Shown here: one piece after another, positions 1-8,220 of the stretch | Layout of the letters: every line of letters starts with the position of its first letter | Numbering within the stretch: position 1 is the first letter of the stretch | Assembly (NCBI RefSeq): GCF_000025545.1 | Contig: NC_013889.1 | Span: forward strand, 1,791,501-1,855,500 | Length of the DNA stretch: 64,000 nucleotides | Source of the DNA: Thioalkalivibrio sp. K90mix | GTDB taxonomy: Bacteria; Pseudomonadota; Gammaproteobacteria; Ectothiorhodospirales; Ectothiorhodospiraceae | Reading direction: 5' to 3' | The notes under the pieces: generated by a model | Seen by the model: only the letters and a program-made list of their open reading frames with translations | What the model was told of the DNA's origin: nothing | Databases searched by the model: none | Program-made: the position numbers and the translations under genes

Positions 1-554
1 CCGTCATGGGCGGGCACGAAGATCGCCAGTTCGGCCTCCTGGATCTCCAGATCGACTGCCTGGCGCAGGTTCAGGTCGTGGCCCACCACCACGATGTTGG
101 AATAAGGATCCGCCGGCGGCGTATGAAGGTGGCGCACAAGGCCATCGATCAAATGGGCTCGGCGGTCCTCATCCCGCACCCAGGGAAGGTTGAAGAGGTC
201 ATAGCGGATCTCGTACTCCTCAAAGGCCAGCGAGGCGGTCTCCCAGTTCCGGCAGAAGGGGCTGGTCAGCACTTGCTCGACCGGGATCTCGAGCGCGCGG
301 AAGCCGTCACCCACCCGCCGCGAGTGATTGCGCCCAAGGGTGCTCAGGTTGCGCTGCCCCGCGCAGTCATCCATGTCGCTGATGTCATAGTCATCGTGCG
401 AGCGATCCGTCTCCGCATGGCGCCAGAAGACAACCAGCCCGCCCCCCTGCAGTCGCTCGATCAATTGCTCCGCACTCATCTCCTCGGCCCCAGGTCCCAT
501 GGGGACGAGGCCGAAGAGCAGTGCTCCAAAGAACCCGGACACCCGCCTCGCCAT
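1..554 (-). CDS. secreted histidine phosphatase family protein (3' end outside window)
   Basis: Reads right to left and runs off the window start, so only about 184 N-terminal residues are visible. The ATG at 554 is followed by a short basic-hydrophobic stretch that could be a signal peptide (MARRVSGFFGALLFGLVPMG). The phosphatase motif appears as WRHAETDRS, and a second conserved histidine lies in VVVGHDLN, matching the two catalytic histidines of the branch-1 histidine phosphatase superfamily. It is a clear paralog of the next gene upstream (same WRHA, SxFCRN and VGHxxNL blocks). The substrate is unknown; an extracytoplasmic role is inferred from the leader. Confidence 0.75.
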   Translation of the reverse strand, partial: MARRVSGFFGALLFGLVPMGPGAEEMSAEQLIERLQGGGLVVFWRHAETDRSHDDYDISDMDDCAGQRNLSTLGRNHSRRVGDGFRALEIPVEQVLTSPFCRNWETASLAFEEYEIRYDLFNLPWVRDEDRRAHLIDGLVRHLHTPPADPYSNIVVVGHDLNLRQAVDLEIQEAELAIFVPAHD

Positions 555-633
555 CGCCTCCGCTCCCCATACTTCGTCTACTTGATACTCAATGCGTAGA
601 CGAAAAATCGAGGGTGCGCTCGGGCCGACCGGC

Positions 634-1242
634 TCAGAAGTCGCCCGGCGTCAGCACCCCCAACAGCCGCGGGCGTTCCTCCCCGGGCTCGAATACCGCG
701 ATCTCGCCCTCGTCGATCTGAACCCGGGCCGCCCGCTGCAGATTGATGTTGTGCCCGACGATCACGACATTCTGCCCAGCCTCCTCGGGGGGTGTGTTGA
801 GGTAGCGTTGCAACGCACGTACGAGCTCGTCCTGACGCTCGCGATCGCGTACCGGCGGCACGTTGAACAGGTCCTCGCGAATCTCGTAGGCGTCCTCGCC
901 AAAGGCGATACGGGCGCTGTCCACGTTGCGACAGAACGCGGAACTGAGGATCGACTCCACGGGAATCGCATGGCGCTCGAAGCCCTCGCCCACCTTGCGC
1001 GCCTCTTCCTTGCCCTGATCATTGAGATTGCGCTGAAGCTCGCAGCGGGACATGTCCGACAGGTCGCGGTCACGCTGGCTGCGGTCGGTCGCCGCGTGGC
1101 GCCAGTAAATCACCAGCCCGCCCTCCTGCATGCGCTCGATCAGCTCCTCGGGAGCCAACTCCGTACCGGCATGGCCCACCCCCGGCACGAGAAGACTCGC
1201 GATCAGAATCATAGCCATGCGCCACATGCGATATGCCCTCAT
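634..1242 (-). CDS. secreted histidine phosphatase family protein
   Basis: About 202 residues. The ATG at 1242 was chosen over an upstream GTG at 1251 because GGGTGAG lies just before it. A hydrophobic leader (MAMILIASLLVPGVGHAG) predicts export. Core motifs are YWRHAATDRS near the N terminus and VVIVGHNINL near the C terminus, the two histidines expected of the histidine phosphatase superfamily; FCRN is the arginine-bearing middle block. It stands in tandem with its paralog 80 bp downstream on the same strand, so the two probably arose by local duplication. The substrate cannot be deduced from sequence. Confidence 0.8.
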   Translation of the reverse strand: MRAYRMWRMAMILIASLLVPGVGHAGTELAPEELIERMQEGGLVIYWRHAATDRSQRDRDLSDMSRCELQRNLNDQGKEEARKVGEGFERHAIPVESILSSAFCRNVDSARIAFGEDAYEIREDLFNVPPVRDRERQDELVRALQRYLNTPPEEAGQNVVIVGHNINLQRAARVQIDEGEIAVFEPGEERPRLLGVLTPGDF

Positions 1243-1370
1243 GTTTCTCACCCGCCCTACAAATGATTCCGACCCGTCGGCCCGGCTGAGGTTCGCCCTG
1301 CGCGATCGTTGACGCCCCCCCGGCTCGGGCCTAGTATGCCGGTCTCCCCAGCCCGGAATCCCGCCCTCGC

Positions 1371-2216
1371 ATGACCTACTGTGTCGCCATTGATCTGGAC
1401 GACGGCCTCGTGTTCGCCTCCGACTCGCGCACCAACGCCGGGGTCGACCAGGTCAGCACCTACAGCAAGATGCACACCTTCGAGGTCGAAGGCCAGCGCC
1501 TGTTCGTCGTGCTGACCGCCGGGAACCTGGCCACCACGCAGGCGGTGGTAAACCGGCTCAAGCGCGACATGGAAGACAATGCCGAGGAAAGCCTGGCGAC
1601 GGTGGAACGCATGTCGGATGCCGCCGAGTATCTGGGGCGCCTGAACCGCGAGGAGACCGAAAAGCACTCCGAGGCGCTGTCGCGTTCCGGCATGCAGGCC
1701 GATGCGACCCTGATCATCGGCGGCCAGATCGCCGAGGATCCCCCTGGCGTCTACCTGATCTACCCCCAGGGCAACTACATCACGACCTCGCAGCAGACCC
1801 GGTTTCTGCAAATCGGCGAGAGCAAGTACGGCAAGCCGATCCTCGATCGCATCATCTCGCACGACACCGGGCTCGGCGACGCGGCCCGCTGTGCGCTGGT
1901 GTCGATCGACTCCACCATCCGCTCCAACCTGACCGTCGGCCCGCCGATCGAGGTCCTCGTCTACGAGCGCGGCACCCTCGACTTCGACCACTACCTGTGC
2001 CTGGAGGCCGACGACGAGTATCTGCGCTCCCTGACACAGGCCTGGGACGCAAACATCAAGCGCGCCTTTACCGACCTGCCCCGCTTCGACTGGGAAGGCA
2101 CGCACGGACGCAAGCAGCGCGGGACGCGGGTCAGCCGCGGGTCCGCCAAAACCGGCGGCGGCAAGACCAGCACCACCAAGGCCAGCACCAGCAAGCCCAA
2201 AAAGCCCCGCCGCTGA
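1371..2216 (+). CDS. Anbu, bacterial proteasome-homologue peptidase
   Basis: 281 residues. It begins MTYCVAID, so removal of Met exposes Thr2. Asp18 and Lys33 then fall at the spacing of the catalytic Thr1/Asp17/Lys33 set of Ntn-hydrolase beta subunits. The body (DDGLVFASDSRTNAG, TAGNLATTQ) is typical of Anbu (COG3484). Anbu genes are known to co-occur with a circularly permuted ATP-grasp and an alpha-E protein, and both lie just downstream, convergently. The last 35 or so residues form a basic Gly/Ser/Thr/Lys tail ending KPKKPRR, longer than I expect for the family (about 240-250 residues). The cellular substrate is not established. Confidence 0.88.
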   Translation: MTYCVAIDLDDGLVFASDSRTNAGVDQVSTYSKMHTFEVEGQRLFVVLTAGNLATTQAVVNRLKRDMEDNAEESLATVERMSDAAEYLGRLNREETEKHSEALSRSGMQADATLIIGGQIAEDPPGVYLIYPQGNYITTSQQTRFLQIGESKYGKPILDRIISHDTGLGDAARCALVSIDSTIRSNLTVGPPIEVLVYERGTLDFDHYLCLEADDEYLRSLTQAWDANIKRAFTDLPRFDWEGTHGRKQRGTRVSRGSAKTGGGKTSTTKASTSKPKKPRR

Positions 2217-2229
2217 ACACGACCTGTTT

Positions 2230-2307
2230 GTAGGAGCTTGCTTGCAAGCGAACGCCCCGGCCAGCGTTCGGCCCGGGCAGGGGCTTCGCCGGCAAGCCGG
2301 CTCCTAC
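2230..2307. repeat. REP-II pair (GTAGGAGC type) between convergent genes
   Basis: Two inverted copies of a GTAGGAGC...GCTTGC palindrome lie between the Anbu gene and the alpha-E gene: the left half reads GTAGGAGCTTGCTTGCAAGC and the right half ends GCCGGCTCCTAC. Related pairs occur at 13546-13622, 25131-25204 and 32051-32078. This is the repeat type used as target by both IS110 copies in the window. It may also act as a bidirectional transcription barrier between the convergent genes. Confidence 0.8.
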
Positions 2308-2316
2308 AGGGGCGGT

Positions 2317-3264
2317 TTACGCGGCGTGTGCGGGGGCGGCCAGGAACCAGGTCTCGGCGTTGGCGCCGTGGATGTCCGCGATATCCTGCTGCAGCCGGTC
2401 GACGAAATCGTGCAGACCGTCCTCGGCCAGCAGCTCGTCCACGCTGGCATTCATCGCGTGGCGCCGGGCCTGGATCACCAGCCGCAGCGGGACTTCGTTG
2501 TTCGGCAGGCTTTCCAGCGCATCCTGCACCTGCGTCAGGGCGTGCGTAACCGAACGCGGAAAGGCATTGTCCTGCAACAGGAAGCGCACCACATCCACGC
2601 CATTGATGCGCCTTTTTACGTGCTGGCGATACATCTGAAAGCCGCTCTCCGAACGCAGAATACTGGTCCACAGCAGGCCTTCGTACGGCTCCGGGTCCTC
2701 TCCGTCCTTCTTCAGCAGCTTAAGCGCCCCGACATCGATCTGTCGGGTCGACATGTCCGCGCGCTCCAGATTGCGCCCCAGGCGGATAAAGTCGTACGCG
2801 GCATCATGGCTCATCGTGCCCGCCAGCAGCCCGGTCAGGGTCTGACAGCGCTGGACGATGCTCGACAGAAACTCGAAGCGTCCACGCTTGCCAATGCCCT
2901 GGTCGATTTCGTCACGCGCGAACAGATAGAGCTCGTTCATCACCTCCCAGGCCTCGGATGGCACCAGGTCCCGGGTGGTGCGCACGTTCTCGCGCGCCGA
3001 ACGCAGGGAATTGAGCACCGAGCTGGGGTTGTCGGCGTCGGCCAGCAGGAACTTCACGCAATTGCGCTCGTCATCGCGCTGGTAGTGATTGTCGAACAGC
3101 TCGTCGTTCCCGGTTACCTCGACCAGACCCTTCCAGGAGAGCTGGACCGATTTCGGCATGTCCAGCGCCAGCAGATGGAAGGCGGTGACCATACGCGCGG
3201 TGTTCTCCGCCCGTTCCACATAGCGCGCCATCCAGTACACGCGTTCCGCGACTCTCGAGAGCAT
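2317..3264 (-). CDS. alpha-E domain protein (DUF403, COG2307)
   Basis: 315 residues, mostly predicted helix, beginning MLSRVAERVYWMARYVERAENTAR in outline (VYWMARYVERAE is the hallmark N-terminal block of the alpha-E family). The start codon follows the ATP-grasp stop by one base, so the two are translationally coupled. Family members accompany circularly permuted ATP-grasp enzymes, transglutaminase-like proteases and Anbu in a system thought to make and break a peptide tag; this is proposed from genome context only. Length is normal for the family. Confidence 0.88.
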   Translation of the reverse strand: MLSRVAERVYWMARYVERAENTARMVTAFHLLALDMPKSVQLSWKGLVEVTGNDELFDNHYQRDDERNCVKFLLADADNPSSVLNSLRSARENVRTTRDLVPSEAWEVMNELYLFARDEIDQGIGKRGRFEFLSSIVQRCQTLTGLLAGTMSHDAAYDFIRLGRNLERADMSTRQIDVGALKLLKKDGEDPEPYEGLLWTSILRSESGFQMYRQHVKRRINGVDVVRFLLQDNAFPRSVTHALTQVQDALESLPNNEVPLRLVIQARRHAMNASVDELLAEDGLHDFVDRLQQDIADIHGANAETWFLAAPAHAA

Positions 3265-3265
3265 C

Positions 3266-4714
3266 TTAGTTCTCCTCGTCCACGATCCAGGTGTCCTTGC
3301 TGCCCCCGCCCTGCGAGGAATTCACCACCAATGAGCCCTTGCGCATCGCCACGCGGGTCAGCCCGCCCGCGGTCACGTCCGTGCGCACGCCCTGCAGGAT
3401 GAAGGGCCGCAGATCCAGGTGGCGCGGCTCGATATCGTCGCCGCACAGCGTCGGCGCGACGGACAGGTCCAGGGTTGGCTGCGCGATGTAGTTGCGCGGG
3501 TCCTTCTGGATCAGCTGGGCGAACTCCGCGCGCTGCTTCTTGGTGGCGTGCGGGCCGACCAGCATCCCGTAGCCCCCGGACTCGTTGGCCGGCTTCACCA
3601 CCAGCTCGTCCAGGTGATCGAGCACGTACTCGCGGTCCTTGTCGTCCACGCACAGGTAGGTCGGCACATTGGGCAGGATCGGCTCCTCGTCGAGGTAGTA
3701 GCGGATCACCTCGGGTACAAAGGCGTACATCACCTTGTCGTCGGCGACCCCGGCCCCGGGGGCATTGGCGAGCCCGACATTGCCCTTGCGCCAGGCGCGC
3801 ATCAGGCCGGGCACGCCGAGCATCGAGTCCGGATTGAACACCTCCGGATCGATGAACTCGTCGTCGATCCGGCGGTAGATCACGTCCACCCGTTCCAGAC
3901 CGTCGATGGTGCGCATGTACACGCAGTCGTCATCACCGACCACCAGGTCCGCGCCCTCGACCAGTTCGGCCCCCATGCGCTGGGCCAGGAACGAGTGCTC
4001 GAAATAGGCCGAGTTGTAGATCCCCGGGGTCAGTACCGCGATCTCCGGGTAGTCCTGTGGGCGGGGCGAGATCGAGGCCAGCATGTCGAACAGCTGGGTC
4101 GGGTACTCGTCCACCGGGAGGATGCTCGAGTTCTCGAACAGCTCCGGGAACACGCGCTTGGTCACCTGCCGATTTTCCAGCATGTAGGAGACGCCAGAGG
4201 GCACACGCAGGTTGTCCTCCAGCACGTAGAAGTCGCCCTTGCCGTCGCGTACCAGGTCGGTGCCGCAGATGTGCGCCCAGACGCCGTGCGGTGGGGTGAT
4301 CCCCACGCACTGCTCGCGGAAGTTCTTCGACTGTTTCAGTACGTAGCGCGGGATGATCTTGTCTTTGAAGATCTGCTGCTTGTTGTAGATATCGTTGATG
4401 AACATGTTGAGCGCCGTCAGGCGCTGCTCCAGCCCCTCCGACACCCGCTCCCATTCGGCTTTGGTGATCACCCGCGGGATGATGTCGAACGGCCAGGCGC
4501 GGTCGATGTTCTCGCCTTCGGTGTAGACCGTGAAGCTGATACCCATTTCCAGGATCGCGCTGTCGGCCGCGGCCTTGCGGCTCTGGATCTCGGCGTCGTC
4601 CAGGCTGCTGAGGTAATCGGTCAGGGGTTTCGCCGGCTTGCGCGGCTTGCCAGGCTTGGCAATCAGTTCATCAAAGAAGGGCTTGGGGTCGTATTGCTTC
4701 CAGTCAATCGCCAT
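3266..4714 (-). CDS. circularly permuted ATP-grasp protein (COG2308)
   Basis: 482 residues, the usual length. Features seen: MAIDWKQYDPKPFFDEL start, a Lys/Pro-rich stretch at about 20-30, GEVNIDRAWPFDIIPR-like block (here ENIDRAWPFDIIPRVI), and the acidic metal/ATP region DLRPFILQG near the C terminus. Established family context: predicted peptide-bond or amide-forming ligase paired with alpha-E. It is first in a two-gene minus-strand operon and converges on the Anbu gene. No transglutaminase-like partner is visible in this window. Confidence 0.88.
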   Translation of the reverse strand: MAIDWKQYDPKPFFDELIAKPGKPRKPAKPLTDYLSSLDDAEIQSRKAAADSAILEMGISFTVYTEGENIDRAWPFDIIPRVITKAEWERVSEGLEQRLTALNMFINDIYNKQQIFKDKIIPRYVLKQSKNFREQCVGITPPHGVWAHICGTDLVRDGKGDFYVLEDNLRVPSGVSYMLENRQVTKRVFPELFENSSILPVDEYPTQLFDMLASISPRPQDYPEIAVLTPGIYNSAYFEHSFLAQRMGAELVEGADLVVGDDDCVYMRTIDGLERVDVIYRRIDDEFIDPEVFNPDSMLGVPGLMRAWRKGNVGLANAPGAGVADDKVMYAFVPEVIRYYLDEEPILPNVPTYLCVDDKDREYVLDHLDELVVKPANESGGYGMLVGPHATKKQRAEFAQLIQKDPRNYIAQPTLDLSVAPTLCGDDIEPRHLDLRPFILQGVRTDVTAGGLTRVAMRKGSLVVNSSQGGGSKDTWIVDEEN

Positions 4715-4836
4715 ACGTCGGGTCCTCTGACGCGGGGAACGGTTTGCACTACAGTAGCGCCTTTTCCGGCACCACGGGCAATAGCCGAAATGGGGTGGTG
4801 TACGTTTTTCGTCCCCCTGACCCGCCAGAGGTTCCC

Positions 4837-5121
4837 ATGAGCGACACCCTCGAACAGCGCCTGATCGCGCTCTACGAGCATCCGAAGATCCAGGGCTGCA
4901 ACTGGCAGCCGCGTCTTTTCTGGTATCCGGCCACCGATGGCGGACCCTATGGAGAGCTACGCGTGGACGGCCGCGAGCTGGAGGTGTTTCTTGCCACGAT
5001 TCTGGGCGAGGCGTCGACCGAACGCGCCGGTCTGGACACGGAACAGGGGGGCCGCGGGACCTTCATCGCGGCCAATGCGCGGCGCCATGAACTGCCTCTT
5101 TTCACCCGGAATCAGGGATGA
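4837..5121 (+). CDS. hypothetical protein
   Basis: 94 residues beginning MSDTLEQRLIALYEHPKIQG. The ATG at 4837 was chosen because the segment upstream in the same frame lacks a plausible ribosome site and overlaps the divergent promoter region. It contains GGPYGELRVDGRELEVFLATIL and ends FTRNQG. No family recognised. It is soluble and acidic to neutral, with no signal peptide or membrane segment. The stop codon overlaps the start of a REP pair. It sits alone, divergent from the ATP-grasp operon. Confidence 0.6.
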   Translation: MSDTLEQRLIALYEHPKIQGCNWQPRLFWYPATDGGPYGELRVDGRELEVFLATILGEASTERAGLDTEQGGRGTFIAANARRHELPLFTRNQG

Positions 5122-5198
5122 TGGGATTCGCGTTGCTCATCCCATCCTACGGCGCGCCACCAACCTCGTAGGATGGGATGAGCAACGCGAATCCCATC
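5120..5198. repeat. REP-I inverted pair
   Basis: Near-perfect inverted repeat: each arm reads GTAGGATGGGATGAGCAACG then CGAATCCCATC, about 31 bp, separated by a 17 bp loop. It belongs to the REP-I family (GTAGGATG..GAGCGCAGCGAA) found at six other places in the window. It lies between convergent genes and overlaps the preceding stop codon, so it may also terminate transcription. Confidence 0.85.
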
Positions 5199-5224
5199 AA
5201 AGGGCTTTATCAACCGAAAGCCGG

Positions 5225-5770
5225 CTACTGCACGAAGAACTGCTGGAACAGCGCCGCGAGAATCACCAGCGCAAACCCGGCGTAGAGCCCCGCGACCACG
5301 TCATCCATCATGATCCCGTGCCCGTCCTTCCACTTGGCGTCAAAGTAGTTGGCCGGCCACGGCTTGAGGATGTCGAACAGCCGGAACAGCAGGAAGCCGA
5401 TCACGATCCAGACGAGCCCCGCAGGTGCGAACGCCAGGGTAATCAGCATGCCCGCCCATTCGTCCCAGACGATCCCGGGATGGTCGTGCACGCCCAGACG
5501 GCGTGCGCTCTCCCCGCAGATGTGGAACCCGGCCATCACCACGAGCACGGTGACGGCCAGATAGGCCCACTCCGGGAAGTTCATGATCGCGAAGTAGAGC
5601 ACCAGCGCCCCGAGCGATCCGGTGGTCCCCGGTGCCCAGCGCGACAGGCCACTCCCGAACCCGAAGGCCAGCAGGTGGATCGGATCAGTGAACACCGTCT
5701 TCGCCGACGGCATCTTCGGCTTTGCGCTTTGGGCGGGCGCCGCACCGGCGCCGGTCTTCTTCCTGGCCAT
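5225..5770 (-). CDS. pgpA: phosphatidylglycerophosphatase A
   Basis: 181 residues from the ATG at 5770 (AAGGGA six bases upstream); a longer frame exists but its extra residues are not typical. PgpA dephosphorylates phosphatidylglycerol phosphate in the inner membrane. Visible motifs are FGSGLSRWAPGTTGSLGAL and WDEWAGM and DDVVAGLYAG, all characteristic of the PgpA family, plus about four membrane segments. The N terminus carries a Lys/Ala-rich extension. It is last in ribH-nusB-thiL-pgpA, a common gammaproteobacterial order. Confidence 0.93.
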   Translation of the reverse strand: MARKKTGAGAAPAQSAKPKMPSAKTVFTDPIHLLAFGFGSGLSRWAPGTTGSLGALVLYFAIMNFPEWAYLAVTVLVVMAGFHICGESARRLGVHDHPGIVWDEWAGMLITLAFAPAGLVWIVIGFLLFRLFDILKPWPANYFDAKWKDGHGIMMDDVVAGLYAGFALVILAALFQQFFVQ

Positions 5771-5810
5771 GACGTCCCTTGGCTTTGTTCTTTTGTTTTT
5801 GTGTTTCTGG

Positions 5811-6785
5811 CTAGCCCGCGAAATGATCGTGGCCCCGGCGCGCGACGTCCAGCCGCGCGCCATGGGCGTCCACCACCTCGATATCGCTGCCGCTGGTGAA
5901 CTCGCCGATCACGGTCAGCGAGGTGCGCACGCTCAGGCTCAGCAGCTCCAGCGGCTCGGTGGGCGGTAAGGCAAACAGCAGTTCGTAGTCCTCGCCACCG
6001 GCGAGCACACAATCGCGAACCATTTCCTCGGGCTGCCCTTCCAGCAACGGATCGACCGGCAGCTGCGACCAGTCGACCCGGGCACCGCAGCCGCATGCCG
6101 CGGCCAGATGGCCGAGGTCCGCCAACAGCCCGTCCGAGATATCGATGACGGCGCGCGCCCGATTGCGCAAACCACGTCCCAGTGCCAGGCGCGCACTCGG
6201 CCAGAACAGGCGGGCGCAGTCCGGGGACTCCTCGTCCGGTGGCCGGCCCTGCGCCCGGCGCTGCTTCTCAAAGGCGAGGCCCGCGGCCGCCCCGCCCAGT
6301 GCGCCGCTGACTACCAGGCGGTCACCGGGGCGGGCACCGGCGCGCCGCAGGGCCTGCCCGGCCGGGACCTGACCCAGCACAGTCACGCTGATTGCCCCGG
6401 GGCCACGCGTCGTATCGCCACCGACCAGCGGAACCGAGGCCTGTTCGGCCAATGCCAGAAAGCCGCGGCTGAAGGCCGCCAGCCAGTCATGGTCGACGGA
6501 AGGCAGGGTCAGGGACAGGACCGCCCCAAGCGGATCGGCCCCCATCGCAGCAAGATCGCTCAGGTTGGCGGCCAGGGCCTTGTGCCCCAGGCTGGCCGGC
6601 GGGTGGTCGGGGAAGTAGTGCGTCCCCTCGACCATCGTATCCACGCTGACGACCAGCTCGTGGCCGGCCTGCACCCCAAGCAGCGCGGCGTCATCGCCAA
6701 TGCCCAGGCGCACGTCCGGGCTGGTCCCGGCAGGTTCGGCAAAGTAGCGCCGGATCAGATCGAATTCGGAGTCGGGACCGGTCAT
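5811..6785 (-). CDS. thiL: thiamine-monophosphate kinase
   Basis: 324 residues. ThiL phosphorylates thiamine monophosphate to the diphosphate with ATP. Seen: EFDLIRRYF start, GIGDDAALL (Mg-binding DD), SVDTMVEGTHYF, LAANLSDLAAMGA and VGGDTTRG, the ordered motifs of the AIR-synthase-like ThiL fold. Normal length. It begins 22 bp after nusB on the same strand, and is followed by pgpA after 40 bp, so the three are likely co-transcribed. Confidence 0.95.
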   Translation of the reverse strand: MTGPDSEFDLIRRYFAEPAGTSPDVRLGIGDDAALLGVQAGHELVVSVDTMVEGTHYFPDHPPASLGHKALAANLSDLAAMGADPLGAVLSLTLPSVDHDWLAAFSRGFLALAEQASVPLVGGDTTRGPGAISVTVLGQVPAGQALRRAGARPGDRLVVSGALGGAAAGLAFEKQRRAQGRPPDEESPDCARLFWPSARLALGRGLRNRARAVIDISDGLLADLGHLAAACGCGARVDWSQLPVDPLLEGQPEEMVRDCVLAGGEDYELLFALPPTEPLELLSLSVRTSLTVIGEFTSGSDIEVVDAHGARLDVARRGHDHFAG

Positions 6786-6807
6786 GGCGAGAGGCGGCCC
6801 ATCGGAA

Positions 6808-7329
6808 TCAGCGTTGAACGGAACGCTCGGGGCCGCGCAGGTCGGCAGAGAGCCGATCCAGCACCCCGTTGATGTAGCGGTGCGACTGCTCGGCGCCGAA
6901 ACGCTTGGCCAGGTCCACCGCCTCGTTGATCACTACGCGATAGGGCACATCGATGCGCTCGGCGAGCTCCCACTGGCCGAGCCACAGCAGGGCCCGCTCG
7001 ACCGGGTCGAGCTGATCCAGCGGACGGCCCAGGTACGGCTCCATACGGGCATCCAGGGCCTCGCGGTTGCGTGTCACACCGATCAGGATCTCGCGGAAGT
7101 ATTCGGCGTCGGCCTTGGCGTGTTCCTCGTCGTCGCGAAACTCGGCCAGGATGTCCTTGGGCTCGGCCGCCGTCATCTGCCAGGAATACAGGGCCTGCAT
7201 GGCACGGCGGCGCGCAACCGAGCGTGCGTGGCGGGCACGCTGCTCGGGCGTACTGTGCGGGCGTTTGCCCCGCCCGCCCTGGCGCGGCTTCTTGCCCGCG
7301 GGCTGCGAAGGGTTATGGGATTCACTCAC
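6808..7329 (-). CDS. nusB: transcription antitermination factor NusB
   Basis: 173 residues from a GTG at 7329 (MSESHNPSQPAGKKPRQGG). The NusB domain begins about residue 30 (ARSVARRRAMQALYSWQM) and ends VDLAKRFGAEQSHRYINGVLDRL. The N-terminal 30 residues are a basic extension. A MITE-like element ends 25 bp upstream of the GTG; an in-frame ATG inside it at 7371 would add 14 residues, so the true start may have been altered by the insertion. NusB binds boxA RNA with NusE in rRNA antitermination. Confidence 0.92.
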   Translation of the reverse strand: MSESHNPSQPAGKKPRQGGRGKRPHSTPEQRARHARSVARRRAMQALYSWQMTAAEPKDILAEFRDDEEHAKADAEYFREILIGVTRNREALDARMEPYLGRPLDQLDPVERALLWLGQWELAERIDVPYRVVINEAVDLAKRFGAEQSHRYINGVLDRLSADLRGPERSVQR

Positions 7330-7354
7330 GGCGTGTACGGCACCCACCCGCTTA

Positions 7355-7637
7355 GGGAAACACTGATCCATGGACACGCTCGCGCTCGAGTCGCTTTTGC
7401 GTGCGAACAAGGCGCGGCGACTGCCGTGCAGTCATTCTGCACAAGGGAGCCGCAACGCTGTGCGCGCGCCCGTTTTTGATAACAACGGGCGGCCGAGCCC
7501 CTTCGGGGTTGGCACCCCAGGTTCCCCGATCCTGCGTTGCGGCACTTGCCGGTAGAGCCACTACCGGCTGCGCACCGCGCCTTGTCTCGGAAAACCTGGG
7601 GTGTCAACGCGAGTGTGTACATGGATCAGTGTTTCCC
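7355..7637. mobile_element. MITE-like element with terminal inverted repeats
   Basis: 283 bp with no coding capacity. The ends are inverted repeats beginning GGGAAACACTGATCCATG (18 bp perfect), extended imperfectly to about 32 bp and again at ACAAGGCGCGG further in. TTA stands directly outside both ends (7352-7354 and 7638-7640), consistent with a 3 bp target duplication. No transposase with these ends is in the window. The right-hand TTA is the complement of the ribH stop codon. The interior has further GC-rich hairpins (GAGCCCCTTCGGGG). Confidence 0.8.
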
Positions 7638-8123
7638 TTAGGAGTCGGCGCGCAGCTTGCACATCAGGCTGACCATCTCGATCGCGCCCATTGCGGCATC
7701 CGCGCCCTTGTTGCCGGCCTTGGTGCCGGCGCGTTCGATCGCCTGCTCGATCGAGTCGGTCGTCAGCACGCCGAAGCTGATCGGCAGGTCCTCGGTCATC
7801 TGCACCTGGGCCAGGCCCTTGGCGGCCTCGCCCGCGACATAGTCAAAGTGCGGGGTCGAGCCCCGGATCACGCAGCCCAGCGCGATCACCGCGTCATAAC
7901 GGCCGGAGCGCGCCATCGCCTGCGCCGCCAGCGGCAGCTCGTAGGCGCCGGGCACGCGTGCGATGGTCAGGTTCTTCTCGGCGACGCCGTGGCGCTTCAG
8001 GGTGTCGACCGCGCCTTCCAGCAGGCGCTCGACGATCAGGCTGTTGAAGCGCGCCAGCAACAGGCCGTAGCGATGGTTGGCGGCATCCGTGAACTCGCCT
8101 TCCAGGGTCTCGATCTCGTGCAT
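7638..8123 (-). CDS. ribH: 6,7-dimethyl-8-ribityllumazine synthase
   Basis: 161 residues from the ATG at 8123 ([20 protein letters not shown]). RibH condenses the ribityl-pyrimidine with dihydroxybutanone phosphate in riboflavin synthesis. Seen: [45 protein letters not shown] and [16 protein letters not shown], the standard lumazine synthase blocks. The TAA stop is part of the TTA flank of the MITE-like element. ribBA and ribE are not adjacent; msrQ lies upstream instead. Confidence 0.95.
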   Translation of the reverse strand: MHEIETLEGEFTDAANHRYGLLLARFNSLIVERLLEGAVDTLKRHGVAEKNLTIARVPGAYELPLAAQAMARSGRYDAVIALGCVIRGSTPHFDYVAGEAAKGLAQVQMTEDLPISFGVLTTDSIEQAIERAGTKAGNKGADAAMGAIEMVSLMCKLRADS

Positions 8124-8220
8124 GATGTGGTTCCGGTCGGAATGGGGCGGACACGCGGCCCGCAAATCCTGCGTAGTGTAGCATCGCGGCGCGCCTAGGG
8201 AGACGCTTATGGACAGGGCC

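Noticed and set aside
8196-8216. Solo MITE end near ribH (AGGGAGACGCTTATGGACAGG)
   Set aside because: It resembles the TIR at 7355 only loosely, lacks a partner and flanking duplication.
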